DNA of 64,000 nucleotides from Gleimia sp. 6138-11-ORH1 (GCF_024814355.1 NZ_JANUXV010000001.1:558001-622000); one strand, 5' to 3'; positions 1 through 10,287 are shown, counted from the first letter of the stretch. Program-made: numbers and translations. Notes: generated from the letters alone by a model not told the origin.

Positions 1-1675
1 GCTTAACCACCTCGCCACCGGCGACGCGTTCTGGATTAGGCAGATTCTGACGGGTGAGAACCAAAGCCACTGGGCTGCGCTGCAGAAGTGTTTGCTTCCA
101 AGCCTCCACAGTTTCAGCTGCGTCTGCTGGACGCACTAAAGCGAGATTAGGAATCGCACGGTAAGCGGTTAAATGTTCTACCGGCTGGTGGGTAGGCCCA
201 TCTTCACCCACCCCAATCGAATCATGCGTCCACACGTAGGTTACTGGCAGATTCATTAAGGCTGCTAAACGAACTGAACCGCGCATGTAGTCTGAGAAAA
301 CGAAGAAAGTACCGCCGTAAACTCGGGTGAATCCCTCTAAGGCGATCCCATTCATGACCGCTCCCATAGCGTGCTCACGGACGCCGTAGTGGAGGTTTCG
401 CCCATAGGGGGAAGCTGCGAAGAGCTTTGAAGCCCGCGCTGCGGGAAGGAATGACTTTTCGCCTTTCAAAAGCGTATTGTTAGAACCAGCCAAGTCGGCA
501 GAACCGCCCCACAGTTCAGGTAGAACTGGGGCGAGGGCATTAAGGACTTCCCCTGAAGCAGCACGAGTTGCGATTGCCTTACCAGCAGGGAAAACTGGGA
601 GTGCTGACTCCCAATTAACTGGCATTTCTTTTGAATGTAGCCGGTTGAAAAGTTCCGCTCGCTCACCTGCAGAAGCTAACCAGCTAGCGAATTTTTCATT
701 CCAGTGGGCGCGTAGTTCCTGAGCGCGGGCGGCAACATTTTCTTGTGCATGGGTAACTGCTTCAGTATCAACTTGGAAGAGCCCCTCAGTTGGAGCGCCC
801 AAAGCTTCTTTTAAGCCGGTGAGTGCTTCATTTCCTAAAGCTGAACCGTGGATTCCACCGGTATTTTGTTTACCGGGAGTGGGCCAACCAATAATCGTGC
901 GTAAGGCGATAATCGATGGGCGGTTAGTTTCAGATTTAGCTGCGTGTAGGGCGGCGTCTAATGAATGTACATCTTCGTGGTAGGTTCCGTCATCTTGTAA
1001 CCAATTGACCCGCTGAGTGTGCCAACCTTGCGCTGCGAAACGACCCAGCACATCTTCAGAGAAAGTAATATTTGTATCATCTTCGATAGAAATATGGTTA
1101 TCATCCCAGATGACAATCAGATTACCCAGCTCTTGTGCTCCGGCAAGTGAGCAGGCTTCAGCGGTAATTCCTTCTTGCATACAACCATCACCGGCAATTA
1201 CATACACGTGATGGTCGAAAGGGGATTCACCAGTTGGCGCTTGTGGATCGAACATTCCTCTTTGACGGCGTGCGGCCATAGCCATGCCAACTGCCGACGC
1301 AATTCCTGAACCTAACGGGCCGGTAGTGATTTCCACGAAATCAGTATGTCCGTATTCAGGGTGTCCGGGAGTGAGGGAACCAAAAGTGCGGAATTTCTTT
1401 AAATCGTCAAGTTTCAGACCTGCACCGGCCAAATACTGTGACACGTACTGGGTGATTGAAGAGTGTCCGGCAGAAAGAACAAAACGATCCCGGCCAATCC
1501 AATTTGGGTCAGTGGGATCGATTTTTAAATGTCGTTGGAAAAGCAAGTAGGCTGCTGGAGCAAGGGAAATCGCCGCTCCTGGGTGTCCAGAACCCGCATT
1601 TTCTACTGCGTCAGCAGCCAGTATTTTCGCGGTTGTTACCGCGCGTGAATCTAAATCAGTCCAAGCTAAAATCAT
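1..1675 (-). CDS. tkt: Transketolase (3' end outside window)
   Basis: Transketolase of the non-oxidative pentose phosphate pathway, moving two-carbon ketol units between sugar phosphates with thiamine diphosphate. The reverse complement from the ATG at 1675 reads MILAWTDLDSRAVTTAKILA, then a GSGHPGAAISLAP stretch, a GPLGSGIASAVGMAMAARR stretch and a GDGCMQEG thiamine-diphosphate motif. At the window edge it still matches the family (VLTRQNLPNPE). About 558 of the usual 680-700 residues are present; the C-terminus lies beyond position 1. It is divergent from xerD, with only 43 bp between the two starts, so both promoters must be compact or lie inside the neighbouring gene. The start is a little uncertain, but the family N-terminus fits well. 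Confidence 0.93.
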   Translation of the reverse strand, partial: MILAWTDLDSRAVTTAKILAADAVENAGSGHPGAAISLAPAAYLLFQRHLKIDPTDPNWIGRDRFVLSAGHSSITQYVSQYLAGAGLKLDDLKKFRTFGSLTPGHPEYGHTDFVEITTGPLGSGIASAVGMAMAARRQRGMFDPQAPTGESPFDHHVYVIAGDGCMQEGITAEACSLAGAQELGNLIVIWDDNHISIEDDTNITFSEDVLGRFAAQGWHTQRVNWLQDDGTYHEDVHSLDAALHAAKSETNRPSIIALRTIIGWPTPGKQNTGGIHGSALGNEALTGLKEALGAPTEGLFQVDTEAVTHAQENVAARAQELRAHWNEKFASWLASAGERAELFNRLHSKEMPVNWESALPVFPAGKAIATRAASGEVLNALAPVLPELWGGSADLAGSNNTLLKGEKSFLPAARASKLFAASPYGRNLHYGVREHAMGAVMNGIALEGFTRVYGGTFFVFSDYMRGSVRLAALMNLPVTYVWTHDSIGVGEDGPTHQPVEHLTAYRAIPNLALVRPADAAETVEAWKQTLLQRSPVALVLTRQNLPNPERVAGGEVVK

Positions 1676-1718
1676 GTTTGTTAAACCCCTTAAATAAAAA
1701 ACCCTTACACTTCATATT

Positions 1719-2672
1719 ATGGCGAAGAATTGGGCAAAAAACACCTCTGCGCAGATTTTAGAGGACTTTTTAGACTATCTTACGGTAGAAAAAGGGGCTT
1801 CCCCGCATACTGTGGCGGGGTATCAACGAGATTTAGAACGTTTCCTCACCCTGATGAATCTAACTACCACCCCTTTAAGTGAAGTTACTACTGATTTAAT
1901 CAATCAGTTTTTAACCTTGCTTTCTACCGGTACTGAAGCGCAGCGACCTTTAGCTCCCAGTTCTATTGCCCGTTCTCGAGCAGCCATCCGCGCCCTATTT
2001 CGATATGCGATTGAGAATAACTACTTAGTTGCCGATCCTACGGAGGATGCGGATCAGAAGAAACAGGGGCTTAGTTTACCTAAAGCCATTCCTTTGGAAG
2101 AAGTAGGCGCGATGCTTGCTGCTGCGGGGCAGCGTCCCGCCCCGATTGGTTTAAGAGATACCGCCTTAATTGAACTACTATATGGAACGGGCGCGCGTAT
2201 TTCAGAAGTAATTGCCCTTAGCCCTGACGATCTCTTTTTAGAGGGAGATTATCCGCATGTGCGACTTTTTGGCAAAGGTCGGAAAGAACGTTTAGTTCCC
2301 CTCGGTTCCTACGCTGTGAGGTCTTTACAAACATATTTAACAAACGGTCGATTAGAACTGTTAGCCCGCGCCAAACGTAACTACGGTGAACACCCCTTAT
2401 TTTTGAATAAAAGGGGCGCGCCTTTAAGTAGGCAAAGCGCATGGGAAATTATTGTGAAAACAGCGGTTGAAGCCAAGTGCCAAGCAGAAGTATCTCCGCA
2501 CACTTTACGGCATTCATTTGCAACCCACTTACTTGAAGGGGGCGCTTCAATTCGTGATGTGCAGGAGCTTTTGGGACATGCTTCGGTGACAACCACGCAA
2601 ATTTATACGCGCGTTTCTATGAATACTCTGCGTGAAGTCCATGCTGCGTCACATCCTCGTGCTAACCTATGA
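1719..2672 (+). CDS. xerD: Tyrosine recombinase XerD
   Basis: Site-specific tyrosine recombinase of 317 residues, the usual XerC/XerD length; such enzymes resolve chromosome dimers at dif. It has an N-terminal SAM-like core-binding domain (about 10-100) and a C-terminal catalytic domain. The catalytic set is visible: Arg in GTGARISEV (near 160), Lys in GKGRKERLVPLG, HTLRH, then LGH and the nucleophile Tyr in TTQIYTRV. It heads a run with parA, scpA and scpB and overlaps parA by ATGA at 2669-2672. In Actinobacteria the recombinase at this locus beside parA/scpAB is normally XerD, which is why this name was chosen over XerC. No strong ribosome binding site is seen before the ATG. Confidence 0.93.
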   Translation: MAKNWAKNTSAQILEDFLDYLTVEKGASPHTVAGYQRDLERFLTLMNLTTTPLSEVTTDLINQFLTLLSTGTEAQRPLAPSSIARSRAAIRALFRYAIENNYLVADPTEDADQKKQGLSLPKAIPLEEVGAMLAAAGQRPAPIGLRDTALIELLYGTGARISEVIALSPDDLFLEGDYPHVRLFGKGRKERLVPLGSYAVRSLQTYLTNGRLELLARAKRNYGEHPLFLNKRGAPLSRQSAWEIIVKTAVEAKCQAEVSPHTLRHSFATHLLEGGASIRDVQELLGHASVTTTQIYTRVSMNTLREVHAASHPRANL

Positions 2673-3541
2673 GGGTGAGTGATGTACAGTTAGACTTAAT
2701 TCCATTGCCAAATGGCAATGATGAAGAGATTGATTTCCCTGTTCCCGCGCCACTAGATTCTCACGGACCGGCGCGAATCATTGCCATGTGTAATCAAAAA
2801 GGTGGAGTTGGCAAAACAACTACGACGATTAACTTAGCTGCTTCACTTGCTGAATATGGTCGTCGGGTTCTGATTGTCGATTTTGACCCGCAGGGAGCAG
2901 CTTCTGCTGGTTTAGGAGTAGCTTCCCAGGATTTAGATATCACGATTTATAATCTTTTACTGTCTGCAAAGACAAACGTTAAAGATGCGATTGTGGAAAC
3001 ACAGGTGCCGAACCTGGATATCATTCCCGCTAACATTGATCTTTCAGCTGCTGAAGTGCAGCTGGTAAATGAGGTGGCCCGCGAACAAGCATTAACGCGC
3101 GTGCTGCGCCCAGTATTAGATGAGTACGATGTAATTTTCATTGACTGTCAGCCGTCCTTAGGGTTACTCACCGTAAACGCTTTAACAGCAGCCCACGGGG
3201 TGATGATCCCGCTGGAAGCTGAATATTTTGCGCTGCGTGGCGTGGCTCTGCTGGTAGATACCATTGATATGGTGGCTGATAGGCTTAATCCTCGTTTGAA
3301 GATCGACGGTATTTTAGCCACGATGGTAGATACTCGTACGCTCCATTCACGTGAGGTTTTAGAACGACTCCATCAGGCATTCGGCGATAAAGTTTATCGG
3401 ACTCAGATCCGGCGCACAGTTAAATTCCCCGATGCTTCGGTAGCGACTGAGCCGATTACCACCTATGCACCAACTCACGCTGGAGCTGAAGCCTACCGAC
3501 AACTAGCGCGTGAAGTGATTGCCCGCGGTGACGCAGCTTAA
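2669..3541 (+). CDS. ParA/Soj-family chromosome partitioning ATPase
   Basis: Deviant Walker-type ATPase of the ParA/MinD superfamily, 290 residues. A variable acidic N-terminus of about 35 residues precedes the Walker A loop NQKGGVGKTTTTINLA (about 41-56). VLIVDFDPQGAAS (Walker A') and VIFIDCQPSLG (Walker B) follow in the expected order. No parB lies beside it. The link to xerD, scpA and scpB suggests this is the conserved second ParA of Actinobacteria, associated with condensin genes, rather than the origin-proximal ParAB pair. It is translationally coupled to xerD through an ATGA overlap, and its 3' end overlaps the start of scpA. Confidence 0.92.
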   Translation: MRVSDVQLDLIPLPNGNDEEIDFPVPAPLDSHGPARIIAMCNQKGGVGKTTTTINLAASLAEYGRRVLIVDFDPQGAASAGLGVASQDLDITIYNLLLSAKTNVKDAIVETQVPNLDIIPANIDLSAAEVQLVNEVAREQALTRVLRPVLDEYDVIFIDCQPSLGLLTVNALTAAHGVMIPLEAEYFALRGVALLVDTIDMVADRLNPRLKIDGILATMVDTRTLHSREVLERLHQAFGDKVYRTQIRRTVKFPDASVATEPITTYAPTHAGAEAYRQLAREVIARGDAA

Positions 3542-4286
3542 GCAAGAAAAATCGCCGGAAACTTCCCAAACGGATTTTTCAGTTAGTTTAACTAACTTTT
3601 CGGGCCCTTTCGACCTGCTACTTGGGTTGATTTCTAAGCGAGAGCTGGAAATAACCGAGGTTTCTTTAGCCCAGGTAACTGACGAATTCATCGCATATAT
3701 GCGAGTTCAGCCAGATCTTTCAAAAGCAACTGAGTTTCTGGTGGTAGCAGCTACTTTATTAGACCTCAAAGCCCGTTCTTTACTTCCCACCACTGAGTCT
3801 GATGACGAAAGTGACTTTGAATATTTAGAAGCCAGGGACCTACTTTTTTCCAGGCTTTTACAATATCGCGCGTTTAAGGAAGTTGCCGGCGTATTTGCCG
3901 GACTTTGGAAAATACATTCCCAGGCTTATCCCAGAGAGGTTCCTCTTCCACCGGATTTACAAAAACTGCTCCCTGAGTTAGTTTGGACCACTACCAGCAG
4001 TCAGCTTGCGCAGTTAGCGGCGCAGGCACTGACTCGAGAACCTCCGCGGGTAACGATTTCTCACCTGCATGATGTTTTAGTGCCAGTGGGGCCACAAAGA
4101 GAACTTTTAGCGCAGCGTTTAAGAGAATTGAAAGCGTGTACTTTCAAGGAATTATGCGCTGACACAGAGGATATCAATATGATAGTTTCGCGTTTTTTGG
4201 CCCTTTTGGAACTGTTTCGGGAAGGACAGATTTCCTTTGCGCAGGAAGCTCCGTTAGCCCCGCTTAACGTAGTGTGGATCGGATAA
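3528..4286 (+). CDS. scpA: Segregation and condensation protein A
   Basis: ScpA is the kleisin subunit that bridges the SMC heads and binds ScpB in the bacterial condensin complex. The protein has the diagnostic opening LTNFSGPFDLLLGLISKRELEITEVSLAQVTDEF and continues with ATEFLVVAATLLDLKARSLLP, both ScpA hallmarks. The C-terminal winged-helix part ends with FLALLELFREGQISFAQ. Length is about 252 residues, normal for the family. Two starts are possible inside the end of parA: TTG at 3519 and GTG at 3528. The GTG is preferred as the commoner codon, though neither has a strong ribosome binding site. Expression probably depends on coupling to parA. Confidence 0.93.
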   Translation: MTQLKQEKSPETSQTDFSVSLTNFSGPFDLLLGLISKRELEITEVSLAQVTDEFIAYMRVQPDLSKATEFLVVAATLLDLKARSLLPTTESDDESDFEYLEARDLLFSRLLQYRAFKEVAGVFAGLWKIHSQAYPREVPLPPDLQKLLPELVWTTTSSQLAQLAAQALTREPPRVTISHLHDVLVPVGPQRELLAQRLRELKACTFKELCADTEDINMIVSRFLALLELFREGQISFAQEAPLAPLNVVWIG

Positions 4287-4297
4287 GATTTTCCGAG

Positions 4298-4333
4298 GGC
4301 GGGCTAGCAATCTCACAGTTTAATCTGCCCGCC
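4298..4333 (+). terminator. Hairpin between scpA and scpB
   Basis: An inverted repeat GGCGGGC (4298-4304) and GCCCGCC (4327-4333) encloses a 22-nt loop. No T-tract follows. It lies in the 111-bp gap between scpA and scpB, so it may weaken read-through, or scpB may have its own promoter. The evidence is only the symmetry. Confidence 0.35.
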
Positions 4334-4397
4334 GCAGCATACAAAGAGAACTAACTGACGTATCATTAAATGGTAACGATATTGGCGGGAGGTCAAC

Positions 4398-4967
4398 ATG
4401 AGCACTCAGTTTTCAAGTCAAGAAATACCCATTGCTGAGCAAAAAAAGATAGTTGAAGCAATCTTAATAGTTGCAGAAACTCCAGTAACTGTTCCCTACC
4501 TGGCGGAAATTATCCAAACTGATACAGTTACGGTTGAAAAACATTTAAATGAGTTAGCCGAAGAGTTTAACCAACGCGGTTTCATTTTAAAACCTGCCGG
4601 AACAGGTTGGCGATTTTACAGTAACCCTAAATATGCCGAGTATGTGAAACAGTTCGTGGTGGGCAGTGAGAATCAAAAACTTTCCCAAGCAGCGTTGGAA
4701 ACACTCGCAATCATTGCTTACCGCCAACCCATTTCTAAAGGGAAAATATCCAGTATTCGCGGGGTGAATGTAGATTCAGTGGTCCGCAACCTGGCTGCCC
4801 GTAGGTTAATCGATGAAGTTGGCTACTCCAGTACGGGCGCCACTTTATGGGGGACAACGGAAGTATTTTTAGAAAAAATGGGTTTAAGTAACCTAACTGA
4901 ACTGGCACCTTTAGCCCCATTCCTACCCGCTGCTGAAGAACTTGAAGAACTAGCTGAAGAAATATAA
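4398..4967 (+). CDS. scpB: Segregation and condensation protein B
   Basis: ScpB is the winged-helix (kite) subunit that dimerises and binds ScpA in SMC-ScpAB. At 189 residues it is typical. Two tandem winged-helix domains are recognisable: VEAILIVAETPVTVPYLAEII at the N-terminus and the signature LSQAALETLAIIAYRQPISKGKISSIRGVNVDSVVRNL in the centre. The C-terminus is an acidic tail (EELEELAEEI). A strong ribosome binding site GGGAGG lies 7-8 nt before the ATG. The gene is 11 bp upstream of rluB, so the two are probably co-transcribed. Confidence 0.95.
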   Translation: MSTQFSSQEIPIAEQKKIVEAILIVAETPVTVPYLAEIIQTDTVTVEKHLNELAEEFNQRGFILKPAGTGWRFYSNPKYAEYVKQFVVGSENQKLSQAALETLAIIAYRQPISKGKISSIRGVNVDSVVRNLAARRLIDEVGYSSTGATLWGTTEVFLEKMGLSNLTELAPLAPFLPAAEELEELAEEI

Positions 4968-4978
4968 AAGAGGTAAAA

Positions 4979-5725
4979 ATGCGTAACGATCCACATATTG
5001 TTGATGGTGTCCGGCTACAGAAAGTCATCTCCCAAGCTGGGATTGCCAGCCGCCGCCATGCTGAGGTGCTGATCACCTCAGGAAGAGTAAAGGTAGATGG
5101 GGTAGTAGTCCGCCAACTGGGGATTCGCGTTGATCCCAGCGTACAAACGATTCACGTTGATAACAACCAAATCCTGTTGGAATCTAAGTCGCTTACCATC
5201 GCTTTGAATAAACCCCGCGGGGTAGTTTCCACGATGGAAGATCCTGAGGGACGGCCCTGCCTGGCAGAGTACGTTGAACAGTATAATCAGCGACTTTTCC
5301 ACGTGGGTCGTTTAGACACTGATACCTCTGGACTTATCCTGCTTACTAATGATGGTGAACTCAGCCACCGCCTAATGCACCCTTCCTACGAAGTACCAAA
5401 AACCTATGTGGCAACTGTGCACGGCGATGTACCACGTGGATTAGGGCGAAAACTGGCTCGAGGAATGACTTTAGAAGATGGTCCAGTGAAGGTTCAGGAC
5501 TTCCGTATTACCGACCACTATGGAGAAATGAGTATCGTACAGCTCACCCTACATGAGGGACGTAACCGCATTGTAAGACGTATTCTTGACTCGGTTGGTT
5601 TCCCCGTGATTGAACTGGTACGCACCCAGTTCGGCCCCGTTCAGATTGGGCGTTTACATTCAGGTGTTACCCGCCGGATTGAAGGCCCAGTATTACAAGA
5701 GCTTTACCGTTCAGTTGGCCTCTAG
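4979..5725 (+). CDS. rluB: Pseudouridine synthase RluB/RsuA family
   Basis: Ribosomal RNA pseudouridine synthase of the RsuA/RluB family, 248 residues. An S4 RNA-binding domain (about 9-65, LQKVISQAGIASRRHAEVLI) is followed by the catalytic domain with GRLDTDTSGLILLTNDGEL, which carries the catalytic Asp. It ends with the family pattern LTLHEGRNRIVRRIL. In Actinobacteria the member between scpB and cmk is usually called RluB, modifying 23S rRNA near position 2605. The substrate assignment rests on this synteny. The ribosome binding site AAGAGG is close to the ATG. Confidence 0.92.
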   Translation: MRNDPHIVDGVRLQKVISQAGIASRRHAEVLITSGRVKVDGVVVRQLGIRVDPSVQTIHVDNNQILLESKSLTIALNKPRGVVSTMEDPEGRPCLAEYVEQYNQRLFHVGRLDTDTSGLILLTNDGELSHRLMHPSYEVPKTYVATVHGDVPRGLGRKLARGMTLEDGPVKVQDFRITDHYGEMSIVQLTLHEGRNRIVRRILDSVGFPVIELVRTQFGPVQIGRLHSGVTRRIEGPVLQELYRSVGL

Positions 5726-5785
5726 GCTCACGCACTGCGTTCCAAAAACGCTTCCTTATGTAAGAAACCAAGTATTAGGATAATC

Positions 5786-7969
5786 ATGAGTTACGTTGAA
5801 AAACTGCCCCAGTTAAAAGCACTGGTAGCTGAACACGGTCTATCAGTTGCCATTGATGGGCCTTCAGGTTCTGGTAAATCAACCCTTGCCCGCCAGCTAG
5901 CAAGCGACCTCGAAATCGGCTATTTAGATACCGGAGCCATGTACCGTGCGCTTACCTGGTACTGTTTGAAAAACGATCTGCCAGTAGATGACCACGATGC
6001 GGCCGCCGGAGCAGCTGACTCATTCCCACTTCTAATGGGCAATGATCCCACAGATACCCGTGTCTTTGTGGGGGCCACTGATGTGACAGAAGCAATCCGC
6101 TCTAAAGAAATTTCTGAGAACGTATCAGCAATAGCCACCAACTTGGCAGTGCGTGAGACAATGCGCCGTTTGCAAAGAGAAATCATTGAAAAAGCAGTCA
6201 AATCAGGCTCAGGGATGGTGGCCGAAGGGCGGGATATTACCACTATTGTTGCCCCGGACGCAGACCTGCGGATTCTTGTCACTGCTTCCGAAGAAGCACG
6301 GTTAGCTCGCCGCGCCGCACAACAGACCGGGGAAATCACGGAAGCAGCCCTGGCCGATACTAAAAAACAAGTGCTGGAAAGGGATGCTAAAGATTCCACC
6401 GTAGTGAATTTCACCTCCGCCGCCAGCGGGGTAGTGGAAGTAGATACCTCTAGCCAAACGGTAACGGAAACTATGGAGGTTATCTACCAGCTGGTAGCCC
6501 AGACACTGGCTGCTAAAGAAACCGCAGCCCAAGCAGCAGACGCACGGACACGCACCATGCGGAATGCTCTTGCAGAATACGATTTAACCGCTGAAGATGA
6601 AGCTCTCCTATCAGGCGATTACAGTGAACTGGGTGAAACCGAACCGGAAACTGCACTTCCCGTCCTAGCTATCGTGGGGCGCCCAAACGTTGGTAAATCA
6701 ACTTTAGTTAATCGCATTTTGGAGCGGAGGGCGGCAGTAGTACAGGATACCCCGGGAGTTACTCGCGACCGCGTTTCCTATCCGGCTCACTGGGCAGGAC
6801 GAGATTTCACTTTAGTAGATACCGGCGGTTGGGAAACTGATGTAAAAGGCTTAGATAAGTCGGTAGCTGATCAGGCTGAACTGGCAATTGAAATGGCCGA
6901 CGCAGTTATTTTCGTAATAGACGCCACCGTGGGGGCAACTAAAACCGACGAACAGTTGGTTCGCGTGCTGAGACGTTCTAAAAAACCAATCCTGTTAGTA
7001 GCGAATAAAGTAGACTCTATCAACCAAGAAGCTGACGCAGCCTACCTATGGGGATTAGGTTTAGGTGAACCCATCCCAGTTTCCGCTCTGCATGGACGTG
7101 GAGCAGGTGACCTGTTAGATCGGGCAATGGAAATACTTCCCCTAGAGTCAGCCGTTGCCGAGCCACTACCAAAAGATGGTCCCCGCCGAATCGCATTAAT
7201 TGGGCGACCAAATGTTGGCAAATCCTCCCTACTTAATAAGTTAGCTGGTTCTGAACGCGTAGTTGTAAATGACCTTGCGGGGACCACCAGAGACCCAGTT
7301 GATGAGCTAATTGAGATTGAGGGACGTCCTTGGTGGTTTGTTGATACCGCTGGTGTGCGCCGGAAAATGCACCGTACCAGTGGCGCCGACTACTATGCTT
7401 CCATTCGGACTCAAGCAGCGCTTGAAAAAGCTGAATTAGCGTTAGTTCTCTTAGATGCTTCAGAAAAAATGACCGAACAGGATGTGCGCGTGATTCAGCA
7501 GGCAATTGACGCTGGCCGCGCGGTGGTAATCGTTAATAATAAATGGGATTTAGTTGATGAGGACCGCCAAGCACAGCTGCGAGCCGAACATGAACGGGAA
7601 CTAAAGCAGATCCAATGGGCCCCGCGAATTAACCTCTCCGCTAAAACCGGTTGGCACACTAACCGGCTTGTCCGCGCGATTGATGAAGCCTTAAATGGTT
7701 GGCAGACTCGTATCTCTACCGGACGCCTAAACTCATTCCTAGGGGAATTAGTCGCAGCGAAACCACACCCGGTACGCGGAGGTAAACAACCTCGGATTCT
7801 TTTCGCTACCCAAGCGTCCACTAAACCACCTCGGTTCGTAATCTTCACTACCGGCTTCTTAGATCCCGCCTATAGAAGATACATTGAACGTAGATTACGT
7901 GAAGAGTTTGGATTCCAAGGAACGCCGATTCAAATTTCCGTACGTGTCCGTGAAAAGAGACGTAAATAG
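5786..7969 (+). CDS. cmk-der: Cytidylate kinase fused to GTPase Der
   Basis: A 727-residue fusion of two normally separate enzymes. Residues about 18-245 are cytidylate kinase, which phosphorylates CMP/dCMP: P-loop [30 protein letters not shown] and [12 protein letters not shown] linker of about 50 residues follows. Residues about 292-727 are Der (EngA), the double-GTPase 50S ribosome assembly factor: first G1 [10 protein letters not shown] with NKVD, second G1 [10 protein letters not shown] with NKWD, and a KH-like C-terminus ending VRVREKRRK. The two genes are neighbours in most Actinobacteria and are fused in some, so this is a known architecture. No internal stop or frameshift is seen. 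AGGAT lies just before the ATG. Confidence 0.96.
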   Translation: MSYVEKLPQLKALVAEHGLSVAIDGPSGSGKSTLARQLASDLEIGYLDTGAMYRALTWYCLKNDLPVDDHDAAAGAADSFPLLMGNDPTDTRVFVGATDVTEAIRSKEISENVSAIATNLAVRETMRRLQREIIEKAVKSGSGMVAEGRDITTIVAPDADLRILVTASEEARLARRAAQQTGEITEAALADTKKQVLERDAKDSTVVNFTSAASGVVEVDTSSQTVTETMEVIYQLVAQTLAAKETAAQAADARTRTMRNALAEYDLTAEDEALLSGDYSELGETEPETALPVLAIVGRPNVGKSTLVNRILERRAAVVQDTPGVTRDRVSYPAHWAGRDFTLVDTGGWETDVKGLDKSVADQAELAIEMADAVIFVIDATVGATKTDEQLVRVLRRSKKPILLVANKVDSINQEADAAYLWGLGLGEPIPVSALHGRGAGDLLDRAMEILPLESAVAEPLPKDGPRRIALIGRPNVGKSSLLNKLAGSERVVVNDLAGTTRDPVDELIEIEGRPWWFVDTAGVRRKMHRTSGADYYASIRTQAALEKAELALVLLDASEKMTEQDVRVIQQAIDAGRAVVIVNNKWDLVDEDRQAQLRAEHERELKQIQWAPRINLSAKTGWHTNRLVRAIDEALNGWQTRISTGRLNSFLGELVAAKPHPVRGGKQPRILFATQASTKPPRFVIFTTGFLDPAYRRYIERRLREEFGFQGTPIQISVRVREKRRK

Positions 7970-8075
7970 GCGTTTCCATAATCCCCTTGGGAGGCTGTCG
8001 CCAAAGGCCATCCAAAAGGGATAGACTGTTTTACGTAATATAAGAAAAAGACGATTATTTAATGAGGAGAGCTAA

Positions 8076-8975
8076 ATGGCTATTCCTAAAGTGTTACTTT
8101 ACTACGCATTTGCGCCAATCCCAGATCCTGAAGCCATTCGGCTCTGGCAGCGTGACCTCTGTGAAAGCCTTGGATTGCGCGGGCGTATCCTAGTTTCAAA
8201 GCATGGTCTAAACGGTACCGTAGGTGGAGATTTAGAAGCAGTTAAAATCTACCGACGCAAAACCCGTGAATATCCAGCCTTCCGTGATATTGACTTTAAA
8301 TGGAGTGAAGGCACCGGCTTAGATGAAAATGGGTACAGTCTGGATTTCCCTCGTCTTTCAGTGAAAGTCAGAGATGAGATTGTTTCCTTCGGAGCTCCAG
8401 ATGACGTATCCGTAGATGCCAATGGGGTAGTTAATGGGGGAGTACACCTCAAACCTGCTGACCTGCATAAACTTCTCGAAGAAAAAGGTGACGAAGTAGT
8501 TTTCTTCGACGGACGTAATGCTTGGGAAGCTCGCATCGGCCGCTTTAAGAATGCGATTATTCCAGATGTGACTACCTCCCATGATTTCATTCGGGAAATA
8601 GAATCAGGTAAATACGATGACATTAAAGATAAGCCAGTGGTAACCTACTGCACCGGAGGAATCCGCTGTGAGTTACTCTCCGCCATGATGAAGAAGCGGG
8701 GCTTTAACGAAATCTATCAGATGGATGGCGGGATTGTTCGCTACGGCGAAACCTACGGCAACGATGGGTACTGGGAAGGCTCACTGGCGATTTTCGATGG
8801 ACGTGAAGTAATGGACTTTGCGCCAGGCGCAAAAGTCCTCTCAACCTGCGACTCCTGCGGCAAGCCTACTTCCAGATTGGCAAACTGCACAGACTTAGCC
8901 TGCCGGAAACGGCTCCTCTGCTGTGAAGAATGCGAAACAGTTAGCTGCGAAGAGCACGCGAAAGTCGGAGTATAA
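8076..8975 (+). CDS. trhO: tRNA uridine(34) hydroxylase (rhodanese family)
   Basis: TrhO (YceA) forms 5-hydroxyuridine at the wobble position of certain tRNAs. The 299-residue protein has an N-terminal acylphosphatase-like domain with [16 protein letters not shown] rhodanese domain follows (about 125-225) with the catalytic cysteine in [11 protein letters not shown] near residue 191. The C-terminus is cysteine-rich ([20 protein letters not shown]), probably zinc-binding, as in the longer family members. AGGAGAG lies before the ATG. A strong hairpin terminator follows the stop, so the gene is probably transcribed alone. Confidence 0.93.
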   Translation: MAIPKVLLYYAFAPIPDPEAIRLWQRDLCESLGLRGRILVSKHGLNGTVGGDLEAVKIYRRKTREYPAFRDIDFKWSEGTGLDENGYSLDFPRLSVKVRDEIVSFGAPDDVSVDANGVVNGGVHLKPADLHKLLEEKGDEVVFFDGRNAWEARIGRFKNAIIPDVTTSHDFIREIESGKYDDIKDKPVVTYCTGGIRCELLSAMMKKRGFNEIYQMDGGIVRYGETYGNDGYWEGSLAIFDGREVMDFAPGAKVLSTCDSCGKPTSRLANCTDLACRKRLLCCEECETVSCEEHAKVGV

Positions 8976-8987
8976 ACCCACTATAGA

Positions 8988-9024
8988 AAAGCTGCCCAGT
9001 CCATTTAAAAGACTGGGCAGCTTT
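8988..9024. terminator. Bidirectional intrinsic terminator between trhO and rarD-like gene
   Basis: A perfect 14-bp stem AAAGCTGCCCAGTC / GACTGGGCAGCTTT with a 9-nt loop. It ends in a T-rich stretch on the plus strand and a T-rich stretch on the minus strand as well. It lies between two convergent genes and can serve both. Confidence 0.88.
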
Positions 9025-9092
9025 CCATTTAAGACTTAAAAACACACCCATTTCAAAGTTAAAACAGGCAATAGCATTCAATAAAGCTAGAT

Positions 9093-10055
9093 TTAAACAG
9101 AAATCGAGTTAAGCTCGGCTTTAACAGTACGTTTAGCGGCGCGGCGTCTTCTCCAAGGACGAACTGGGCTAATCCCGTGGCGTCGTTTAGCAATCACAGC
9201 GAACACCGCGTCTAACGCCATGATGGCAACAGCCAGCCAGATCCCCATATAAGTCGGGAATTGCTCTGGAGCGATTCTTTCACCCAACATTAACGCGGCG
9301 ATCGTAACTAAAACAGGTTCAATATAAGAAAGTAACCCAAAAATCACGTACGGTAAAAGTTTCGCCGCCAAAACATAGGTAATTAGACCAACAATCGAAA
9401 GAGCCCCCAACAAAAGCAGTAGGGAAGTAGTTCTCAACGAAGAAATTGCGTGGATTAAACCGCCCTCGGCAAACGCATAGTAGGCAGCAAAGGGAAGCGC
9501 AAAAACTAACTCCCAAGTCAGCGCCCCCACCCCATCAGTCTTAGTAAGCCGACGTACCACGAAGTAGGCAGGATACCCAACAGCGATTAACACCACAACC
9601 CAACCCACAACTCCGGTACGAATAAACTCATAAGTTACAGCTGTGGACGCAACCACGGTGGATACCCACGCCAAAAAAGTCATCTGCTCATTGAAAAGAA
9701 AACGCCCAACTAACACCATCACTAAAGGCAACAGAAAATACCCCAGCGAAACTTCTAAAGTGTACCCATTTTGCGGAGCCCAGCCAAAAAGCCACATTTG
9801 GGCACCCAGCATGGGACCGGTGAATAAATAGACAAGTAAGATACGCGGATTATTCTTAATCCGCCGATACTCGTCAGTGAACCAATAAAAACGCTTCACA
9901 ATCAACATGGCAATGAGGATCCCCGGGATTGTTAAAAGCAGCCGCCAACCCCAAATCTGCAAACCTGAAAGCGGATCTAAAGCCGCGGCAACAAAAGTGA
10001 AAATAGCGAAAGTGAGTGAAGAAAGTAATGAAATTACTACACCGCGTTGGTTCAT
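9093..10055 (-). CDS. rarD: RarD-type EamA/DMT superfamily transporter
   Basis: Inner-membrane protein of 320 residues with about ten predicted hydrophobic segments, belonging to the drug/metabolite transporter superfamily. It opens with MNQRGVVISLLSSLTFAIFT and has the RarD-like pattern WGWRLLLTIPG, LGYFLLPLVMVLVG and LPYVIFGLLSYIEPVLVTI. The tail is strongly basic (RPWRRRRAAKR). RarD was originally linked to chloramphenicol sensitivity, but its real substrate is not known, so transport specificity is left open. It lies 69 bp downstream of the tRNA-Pro gene on the same strand and converges with trhO. Confidence 0.82.
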   Translation of the reverse strand: MNQRGVVISLLSSLTFAIFTFVAAALDPLSGLQIWGWRLLLTIPGILIAMLIVKRFYWFTDEYRRIKNNPRILLVYLFTGPMLGAQMWLFGWAPQNGYTLEVSLGYFLLPLVMVLVGRFLFNEQMTFLAWVSTVVASTAVTYEFIRTGVVGWVVVLIAVGYPAYFVVRRLTKTDGVGALTWELVFALPFAAYYAFAEGGLIHAISSLRTTSLLLLLGALSIVGLITYVLAAKLLPYVIFGLLSYIEPVLVTIAALMLGERIAPEQFPTYMGIWLAVAIMALDAVFAVIAKRRHGISPVRPWRRRRAAKRTVKAELNSISV

Positions 10056-10124
10056 TAAGTATCCCTTTTTGGACGAAAAGAAAAGCCAGACTTTAAGAAA
10101 ATCTGACTAAACTTGTTTATTTTG

Positions 10125-10198
<74 letters not shown>

Positions 10199-10251
10199 TA
10201 ACCTTATGCCGTAACATTATGTTCGACAACTGTTTCAGTTTAACTTACTCA

Positions 10252-10281
10252 TTGGGAATTTGCCAATCTGATTGCTACTAT
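10252..10281 (+). promoter_or_regulatory. Promoter of rlmC, leaderless type
   Basis: A -35-like TTGGGA (10252-10257) and a -10-like TACTAT (10276-10281) are 18 bp apart. The ATG of rlmC begins 6 nt after the -10 box, so the transcript would start at or next to the start codon. No ribosome binding site precedes the ATG, which agrees with leaderless translation. Confidence 0.55.
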
Positions 10282-10287
10282 CCTTTT